DNA of 64,000 nucleotides from Paenibacillus thiaminolyticus (GTDB taxonomy: Bacteria; Bacillota; Bacilli; Paenibacillales; Paenibacillaceae). The stretch spans positions 496,001 to 560,000 of the forward strand of contig NZ_CP041405.1 of the NCBI RefSeq assembly GCF_007066085.1, in the 5' to 3' direction. Positions within the stretch are counted from its first letter, which is position 1. Each line of letters starts with the position of its first letter. The notes under the pieces are model-generated. The model worked only from the letters and a program-made list of their open reading frames with translations. It was not told where the DNA came from and ran no database searches. Shown piece by piece: positions 58,166 through 64,000 of this stretch. A program made the translations under genes and the position numbers.

Positions 58166-58274
58166 TCAAGTATCGATCATGATTGATCATTTATTTATCG
58201 AAGCCTATCAAAGGCGACTATCTGATGTTGGATCTAAATATGTAATAGAAAATAATCCTTGTGCGTGAATAAAA

Positions 58275-58529
58275 CTACAGTCTATTCAATACGGGTAAAC
58301 AATTAGCAAATCCGAAAGCATCGGTCAAGCAGCTCTGGACAACACGTACGGAGCTACTGTGCTCTATTGCTGGGCTGATTAAGTGATTACCTTCTGTGAG
58401 CACGCTGATAAGAATTGCCCGGTAATCTCTAAAAAGTACGTGTGGTTTCAATGACCCTCCACAGAAAGCAAAGACGAGATCATAACCGAGTTCCGTCAAG
58501 TCCGCGATGATATTAAGGCTCGTATTTAA
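58275..58529 (+). pseudogene. arsC: Arsenate reductase (thioredoxin-type) remnant
   Basis: Broken pieces of a low-molecular-weight arsenate reductase: an N-terminal NTGKQLANPKAS trace (CTGNSCRSQMAE equivalent, catalytic Cys lost), then CEHADKNCPVISKKYVWFQ and, after a stop and frameshift, EFRQVRDDIKARI. Several stops interrupt it. The rest of this 511-base gap (58166-58676) holds no other gene, only the terminator at its end. Confidence 0.7.
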
Positions 58530-58618
58530 CAGTTTCTAAAAACAGGTATGAAAACTAACTAAGTCATAGTTATTTACGGTAGGACTGACTATCGTAAAAC
58601 AAAAGTTAAATTACAGAC

Positions 58619-58651
58619 AAAAACAGTCCGATACTGTATTGGACTGTTTTT
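58619..58651. terminator. Bidirectional intrinsic terminator
   Basis: Perfect 11-bp stem AAAAACAGTCC / GGACTGTTTTT, 25 bases beyond the AAA ATPase stop codon. Confidence 0.88.
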
Positions 58652-58676
58652 GTGTTAATTAATATATATTTTGTAC

Positions 58677-61250
58677 TCATTTCTTACGTTTATCAAAATC
58701 CTTTAACCAAACTATTATCTTCTCCATGTCCGCTCTTAACTCATCTGGCTCTGGTAACATGACAGGTGTCTCATATGGTTGAGAATGTTCATATGTAGAG
58801 TATTTTGTCATGTATTCCTCAAACATTTTACAATCATCTGCTGTGATATAAGCAAGTTTTTGGATTTTTCCCAAAGTATGTACCGAGCGCCTAAATCGTT
58901 GAACTACATCAGAAAGTAGGTCAATCTCAATGAATCGTTCAATTAAGATTCTGAAGTCGCTACATATACCTTTTGCCAATATATCGTATTCTATTCTTCC
59001 ATGTTCATTCAAAACTTTCTGAGCTCTATTGAGTCTTTCATTCATGAGAGAATTTAGAGCACTTTTTGGATTTTTAGCATATACAGGAGTCCCTCCAGGT
59101 TCACCAGAACCCCATGATTCTGACCTTAGCCAAGTAACATTACATTTTACTCCTAGTTCACTTGCAACTCCTTCAAGTAGAGTCAGGAATGAAAGCCGAT
59201 GAGTAAAGACAATAACTTGTCGAGATTGACTTAGTTTAGCAATCCTTTTAACAGTTGCTTCTTCAAACAATTGATCTAAGGAAGATATCGGATCGTCAAA
59301 AACAAAGGGGGCATTATTCGAGCTACCCTCAACGTCTGCAAGAAATCCTGCAAGCGACACTATACGAAACTCACCTTCACTTAATACCTCGGATGTGCGG
59401 ATATTTGATGAACAGTTTGCAAGACGTATTTGATGATAGATATGTCCTCTTTCAGCTTTCGTCTTTTCTAGATTAACGTTAATTCTAGCGCCCCCGAGTT
59501 CTTTTAGTTCTTTCTGAAACCTTTTGATATACTCGGCTGTAATAAGCTCATCCGACAAGGAAGATTTCTTTGTTGAGAGAGATCTTGTATTTGTCAGTGA
59601 CTGAGCAATCTTAAATTTAGAAATTCGCTTTAGACTATCAACATAATCAGAAATAGCACTCTTATTCTGATGTAACCATTTACGAGCTTCGAGCTCAATA
59701 ATTTTATTTTTCAATTCATTTCTATTATCCATTTTGGACAACTTCTCATAGTCAGATGCCAGTTGCTCTTTAGCTATTGCAACTTCATCAAAGGCAGATA
59801 ATATGTCTTTGGAAGGTAAGGGTGAGATTTGGTCAAGTGAAGTTGCTTCCTTTAGACTATCACTTCGCTTTTGTAGGACAGAACAAAAAGATACTACTCT
59901 CCTTTTTTCTTCATAAGATGTTATGCCAATTGAATTAAAATGCAATTCTAATAATGAATCGTTTGGCACTTCTTTAATCTTACTGAGCAAAGATTTTAAA
60001 TGATCCTCTGCATCATCAGCCTGTTTGTTGAGCGCAGCTTTTACATATGATTCAAAAGAATTTAATCTTTCTCTGGCTTCGGATGAGAGGGGTTGATGGC
60101 AAAGTACACAATTAGAATTTATTGATGTATACGGAAATGTTTCATTTGGATAAGCGTGTTGCTCAGAAAATGACTTTGCATGTTCCCAGAGTAATTTCCA
60201 GCTATCAGTACCAACACCCTCAAGTGGTAGACCCTCAAAAACCTTAATAGCATCTTCGTCTGCAGCTTTCTTCTTTTTCAAATAATCTGATTTTGCATTG
60301 ATTATCTCAGTACATAATTCTACACTCATGGAATCATTAACATCAGAGAGTAGAGAATGGAGCTTTTTAATGTTTTTTGAGCTGTTTCTATACTGTTTCA
60401 TCTTTTCAATTGGATCTGTCTCAGTTAGTTGTTGTCTTATATTGTTAAGTTCGTGTTCATCAGCTTCTAGCCATGTACAGTAAGTATCAATATCTTTAAT
60501 GGAGGTATTCTCATTGATATTGTTAAGCCACAAGATTGAAACTGTTTTTGAGCTTCCTTCAGGGGCGGATAACTTTGTTAGAGAAATACTGTCCATTTCC
60601 TGTTTAATGGCTTGTCCAACATTAATACACGTATTGGTCAATTGACTAAAAAACTGGAGGAGCCAAGGTTCATAGGCTACCTCATTTTCATCATTAACAT
60701 ATACATTGGCACAACTGGTATCATAAAGTTGAACGGGACTTAACTCGCTAAGTGAACCCATCTCAGGTGTCCACATTATTTCTTTTGTATTCCCATTGGA
60801 GGTATATGTTAATGAACATTCCTGAGACTGCTGATCTTGCACAAAAACATTCCCTATTAACTTACCAGGTTTTTTAGCTCCAGAGATGTGTTTTAATAAG
60901 CGAACATAGCTAGATTTACCTGAACCATTATGACCATATACAATGGATAATGAACCATCAAAATTAAGTGGATTCCTAGGTTTTAGGGCACTTATTCCTC
61001 TAACATTCTTTATTGCATCAATTCTTAAATGAGACGATGAATCTTTTGCCGAAAGACTATTGGGTATAATACTCATAAACTCGATATCTGAATCTAATAT
61101 TTGTGCTTCTGCCTTGCAAAGTTCAATTAACTCTTGATGGTCTGTCTCATTTAGTGAGTTATCATTTTTAATAAGACGTGAAGCTGCATCTTGAAGCCAA
61201 CGGGGACGTTCCCGTAGCCATTCTTCAACATCAGTATAAATCTGAGTCAT
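58677..61250 (-). CDS. AAA_13/RloC-like ATPase with zinc-hook motif
   Basis: 857 residues. SMC-like ATPase: Walker A GHNGSGKS (106-113), long coiled coils interrupted by CVLC (381-384), a Rad50/RloC-type zinc hook, signature LSEGEFR (623-629), Walker B FVFDDPISSLD (649-659) and H-loop FTH (683-684). The C-terminal domain (690-857) has charged and histidine-rich conserved-looking stretches (RFRRSVHTLGKIQ, KYSTYEHSQPYETP) that could be an effector. RloC is a DNA-damage-activated anticodon nuclease with this layout; nuclease residues are not proven here. GGAGG precedes the ATG. Probable phage defence protein. Confidence 0.8.
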   Translation of the reverse strand: MTQIYTDVEEWLRERPRWLQDAASRLIKNDNSLNETDHQELIELCKAEAQILDSDIEFMSIIPNSLSAKDSSSHLRIDAIKNVRGISALKPRNPLNFDGSLSIVYGHNGSGKSSYVRLLKHISGAKKPGKLIGNVFVQDQQSQECSLTYTSNGNTKEIMWTPEMGSLSELSPVQLYDTSCANVYVNDENEVAYEPWLLQFFSQLTNTCINVGQAIKQEMDSISLTKLSAPEGSSKTVSILWLNNINENTSIKDIDTYCTWLEADEHELNNIRQQLTETDPIEKMKQYRNSSKNIKKLHSLLSDVNDSMSVELCTEIINAKSDYLKKKKAADEDAIKVFEGLPLEGVGTDSWKLLWEHAKSFSEQHAYPNETFPYTSINSNCVLCHQPLSSEARERLNSFESYVKAALNKQADDAEDHLKSLLSKIKEVPNDSLLELHFNSIGITSYEEKRRVVSFCSVLQKRSDSLKEATSLDQISPLPSKDILSAFDEVAIAKEQLASDYEKLSKMDNRNELKNKIIELEARKWLHQNKSAISDYVDSLKRISKFKIAQSLTNTRSLSTKKSSLSDELITAEYIKRFQKELKELGGARINVNLEKTKAERGHIYHQIRLANCSSNIRTSEVLSEGEFRIVSLAGFLADVEGSSNNAPFVFDDPISSLDQLFEEATVKRIAKLSQSRQVIVFTHRLSFLTLLEGVASELGVKCNVTWLRSESWGSGEPGGTPVYAKNPKSALNSLMNERLNRAQKVLNEHGRIEYDILAKGICSDFRILIERFIEIDLLSDVVQRFRRSVHTLGKIQKLAYITADDCKMFEEYMTKYSTYEHSQPYETPVMLPEPDELRADMEKIIVWLKDFDKRKK

Positions 61251-61536
61251 AGGTAAATCCTCCTAAATTAGCAGATTATAGTTACATGTTACCATATGCT
61301 CATTTATTACCATAGTAAAGAACAGGATAGATTCGTATAGTTTTATAATTAAATTATGTCTGATAGATTAGAGAATAAGGTTTTAATTGATAGGGAATAT
61401 GAGTTTGAATAATTGAAGAAAAGCGTAAACACTATTTTAGTGGGATGTGCGCAGTATTTTAATGAGTAAGCGAATGCATTCGGCTTTGTTTACAGTGTCA
61501 TCTCTTGTACTAGTCTCATCATGGTAATTAATGAAT
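61251..61536. other. Intergenic region without recognisable gene
   Basis: 286 bases between the AAA ATPase start and the terminator of the arsenic operon. It should hold the ATPase promoter; no ORF or repeat stands out. Confidence 0.4.
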
Positions 61537-61568
61537 AGGAGACACCCCGAATTATGAGGGTGTCTCCT
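61537..61568. terminator. Terminator of the arsDA operon
   Basis: AGGAGACACCC / GGGTGTCTCCT, 11-bp perfect stem with a 10-base loop, 17 bases past the last gene of the minus-strand operon. Confidence 0.85.
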
Positions 61569-61585
61569 TATTGTATTCAGCTTAA

Positions 61586-62017
61586 CTATGGGTAAAGGCG
61601 CATTAAAGTTGCACGTTGAGCCTCATTCATCTTCAGAATAGAACGTGCTTCTCTAGCTTTAGATAAAGCTTCATCAATGTCGGATGCCAATTTTAATTCC
61701 ATTAGCGTTCCAACGGCGACAGCTCCAGTACGTCCTCGACCAGCTCCGCAGTGGAAAGCGACCTTTTTTCCAGCTTGGTGATGGGTAACAACAGCATGAA
61801 TTGCTTCTTTCATTTGCGATTCTTCTGTACCCTCCGCATGATCCTCTAATGGGGCATGAACTCTTGTAATGTTGAGTGGTGTAAGCTCGGAAGGGTCTAC
61901 CTCTGCTCGTAGATCAACAACCACATCAATACCTTGCTCTTGGATCAGTTGATTTACATCTTTTGCTCCACACATATATAGATTTGGTATCAACTCGTGG
62001 TAAGGTTTTTCGTTCAT
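61586..62017 (-). CDS. Dual-specificity/tyrosine phosphatase-like protein in ars operon
   Basis: 143 residues from ATG 62017 (AAAGGAG 6 bases upstream). HCX5R active site HCGAGRGRTGAVA, general acid Asp in APLEDHAEGT. Cysteine-phosphatase fold as in DSP/PTP-like enzymes. It starts 11 bases after arsA and must be co-transcribed. Arsenate reductases of the eukaryotic Acr2 type are also phosphatase-like, so a role in arsenate handling is possible but unproven. Confidence 0.83.
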   Translation of the reverse strand: MNEKPYHELIPNLYMCGAKDVNQLIQEQGIDVVVDLRAEVDPSELTPLNITRVHAPLEDHAEGTEESQMKEAIHAVVTHHQAGKKVAFHCGAGRGRTGAVAVGTLMELKLASDIDEALSKAREARSILKMNEAQRATLMRLYP

Positions 62018-62028
62018 TTCAGGCTCCT

Positions 62029-63789
62029 TTAGTGTTGAGTAAGTATTTCTAGCTGCCTCCATCCTGTTGGTTCGGTTGCTTTCCAAGGGACGAGAGCGGT
62101 GTGATTGGATAACACCGTGACTTTTTGAATCCATTTATTTTCTGCAAGAGCACGGTTTTGTAAGACAGGTTCTGTAGTCTTTATATCTTGCCAGCTTTGA
62201 TTGACAACCCACCAATCGGGCTCGATCTCTGCACGTTGTAGATCCTTCTGAAGGCGTTCCGCTTCCATTACTGGTGTTGCCTCTGGTAATGTGACGATTA
62301 CAACGTGGGTCTCCTCAGGATTGCGAAGGCGTGGGAGAAGGTTGCGTACGGAATCAGGAATATTCCCTGTCGATCGCTGAACTTCTCGATGATACGCCTC
62401 TGCTGCATCTAATAAGAGAAGGGTATGGCCGGTTGGTGCTGTATCCATCACTACAAATCCATGATCGGCTTCCTCTACGATGCGTGCAAATGCACGGAAG
62501 ACCGCGATCTCCTCTGTACAAGGGGAGGCAAGGTCTTCTTTTAGTAGTTCCAGTCCATCCTGATCCAGATGGTCTACATTCATACCAATGATTTCACTGG
62601 AGTAACGAGTAGTCTCCAATTTAGGATCAATTCGACTGACCTGAAGGAGTGGGTATTTCTCCTCTATATCATCTCCAAGGGCGAGCGAGAGGTGTGCTGC
62701 TGGGTCTGTTGTCGTGAGATGAACACGATGCCCACGGCTTGCTAAACCTATTGCCAGAGAAGCAGCAACTGTTGTCTTTCCTACACCGCCTTTACCCATC
62801 GTCATGATTACACCGCTTGGTTTAGCCGTTAGGCTATCAAGAAGCGACGATAGGTTTTGGAGATTCAATTCCTCGACTTGCTCGGTGTTGTGGCTCAACA
62901 CTGTGTCCTCATTCGGATCAAGAAACTCCTGCAAGAGATTTAATCCTGTTAGGTTATAAGGCTTCAACGAAACTTCATACTGTGGTAACGAGTTCAGCTC
63001 ACTCGGCATATTGGCGAGAGCTGCATCTTGCCGGTCCGAAAATGCTTGGGCATTAGGGTCATCAGTTTGCCGTTTAAGCACGCCATTAATGATGAGGTGC
63101 TGATTGGTAATGCCAAGCGCTTGAAGCTCGACAGATGCTCGTGCAGCCTCCTGTAAAGCGGTACGTTCTGGACGGGCGACTAAGATTAGGATGGTCTGAC
63201 TCGAATCGGATAATGCTTCTACTGTCTTGGAATACATCTCTTGTTTTGCGCTGATCCCCGAAAGCGGTCCAAGACAAGAAGCCCCATGGATGTTGGTATC
63301 CATAAACCCAGTCCAAGCTTTAGGAAGCTGCAAGAGTCGTAATGTATGACCTGTTGGAGCTGTATCAAAAACGATATGGTCGTATTCATTTTCGTTTGCA
63401 GATAATAGCTTGGTGAATTCATCAAAGGCGGCAATTTCAACCGTACATGCTCCTGAGAGTTGCTCTTCAATTTGTTGAATCGCTTCCTGAGGAAGAATGT
63501 CGCGATAAGGTCCAACCACTTGGTCCCGATAATCGCTTGCAGCTTGTTCAGGATCTAAGTTAGCTGCGTAGAGTCCAGAAACACCACTTATAGGCATGGG
63601 TTCACTATGGATCCTTGTCTCAAATAAATCATCCAAGTTCGAGGCTGGATCAGTACTGATCAAAAGGACTTTCTTTCCTTGGTTAGCTAATGCGATAGCG
63701 GTGGAGCAAGCAACAGATGTTTTACCCACGCCACCTTTACCAGTGAAAAAGATATAGCGATGATGTAGATCGGTAGGTACGTATTTCAT
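62029..63789 (-). CDS. arsA: Arsenical pump-driving ATPase
   Basis: 586 residues, the normal length, with two halves each carrying a deviant Walker A (GKGGVGKTS near 17 and GKGGVGKTT near 334) and the signature DTAPTGHTL in both. Arsenite-binding cysteines occur near the A1 and A2 switch regions (GACTVEIAAFDEF, SPCTEEIAVFRAF). ArsA powers ArsB for arsenite/antimonite efflux and receives As(III) from ArsD, encoded just upstream. AAAGGAGG precedes the ATG. Confidence 0.95.
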   Translation of the reverse strand: MKYVPTDLHHRYIFFTGKGGVGKTSVACSTAIALANQGKKVLLISTDPASNLDDLFETRIHSEPMPISGVSGLYAANLDPEQAASDYRDQVVGPYRDILPQEAIQQIEEQLSGACTVEIAAFDEFTKLLSANENEYDHIVFDTAPTGHTLRLLQLPKAWTGFMDTNIHGASCLGPLSGISAKQEMYSKTVEALSDSSQTILILVARPERTALQEAARASVELQALGITNQHLIINGVLKRQTDDPNAQAFSDRQDAALANMPSELNSLPQYEVSLKPYNLTGLNLLQEFLDPNEDTVLSHNTEQVEELNLQNLSSLLDSLTAKPSGVIMTMGKGGVGKTTVAASLAIGLASRGHRVHLTTTDPAAHLSLALGDDIEEKYPLLQVSRIDPKLETTRYSSEIIGMNVDHLDQDGLELLKEDLASPCTEEIAVFRAFARIVEEADHGFVVMDTAPTGHTLLLLDAAEAYHREVQRSTGNIPDSVRNLLPRLRNPEETHVVIVTLPEATPVMEAERLQKDLQRAEIEPDWWVVNQSWQDIKTTEPVLQNRALAENKWIQKVTVLSNHTALVPWKATEPTGWRQLEILTQH

Positions 63790-63807
63790 GGGTAACGCCT
63801 CCTTTGC

Positions 63808-64000
63808 TTAGCAGCATCCACTACCTGGCTCACAACAACTTTGTGATTTAGGCTGCACCTTGATCGTTTTAATCGGTTTCTTTCCGAAGTTTACTGGTTC
63901 AAATGTAATCCCTGTCCAAGCTGTCAACTCCTCACGCGTTGGATAACGATTTTCCGTCTTTAGTTCGCCATCCACGATGGTGATCGGGAATGCATCAGGA
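63808..64000 (-). CDS. arsD: ArsD arsenic metallochaperone, C-terminal part (partial)
   Basis: 63 residues inside the window: DAFPITIVDGELKTENRYPT REELTAWTGI, then a tail with paired cysteines SCCEPGSGCC. ArsD proteins have exactly this ending with vicinal Cys pairs for As(III). Continues beyond base 64000. Lies 18 bases upstream of arsA. Confidence 0.9.
   Translation of the reverse strand, partial: PDAFPITIVDGELKTENRYPTREELTAWTGITFEPVNFGKKPIKTIKVQPKSQSCCEPGSGCC

Overview
The window looks like the chromosome of a spore-forming low-to-mid GC Firmicute, most likely Paenibacillaceae (Paenibacillus or Brevibacillus type). The reasons are collagen-like exosporium proteins, a YheC/D coat ATP-grasp protein, many TTG/GTG starts behind strong GGAGG ribosome binding sites, a T-box, BlaI/BlaR-type sensors and modular intergenic repeats. 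No rRNA, tRNA or CRISPR array was seen.

Layout. 0-11 kb: end of an ABC ATPase gene with its permease, a CPBP protease, a MerR-GNAT-truncated hydrolase operon, a BlaI/M56 sensor pair, an SRPBCC protein, a UvrA-like ABC protein and a YdeI protein. 11.3-14.6 kb: a 1079-residue collagen-like protein whose globular domain is at the N terminus. 14.6-15.8 kb: non-coding DNA with two kinds of tandem repeat. 15.8-21.1 kb: aminotransferase, sugar acetyltransferase, methyltransferase and two glycosyltransferases. 21.4-27 kb: an APH-type kinase, a rifamycin phosphotransferase (rph), a truncated Cfr/RlmN-like gene behind a possible attenuator, and YheC/D. 27-44.5 kb: a spore-surface glycosylation island with four small or fused exosporium-type proteins, GT2-TPR proteins, two acyltransferase-GT2 fusions and a CDP-sugar operon (RfbH, RfbF, RfbG and a YerE-like TPP enzyme).

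44.5-47.5 kb holds an orphan EutQ-like cupin, then a gene graveyard (RHS tail, rpiA fragment, IS110 and IS1380 pieces) and a small secreted protein. 47.7-61.3 kb is AT-richer and mobile. It has a decayed three-gene Tn554-type recombinase set, a T-box controlled short second alanyl-tRNA synthetase, then an intact copy of the recombinase set (tnpA-tnpB-tnpC-like). After that come a DGQHR (DndB-like) protein, an XRE regulator, an arsC remnant and a zinc-hook AAA ATPase resembling RloC. 61.5-64 kb: a minus-strand arsenic operon (arsD, arsA, a HCX5R phosphatase).

How it fits together (inference). The 11-44 kb genes probably make and glycosylate exosporium filaments: collagen-like backbones, small paralogous proteins sharing one helical domain, and sugar enzymes that could make a branched 3,6-dideoxyhexose. 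The 47-61 kb block looks like two Tn554-type integrations, one bringing the T-box/AlaRS gene and the other possibly a defence module. These two systems are the best candidates for something undescribed.
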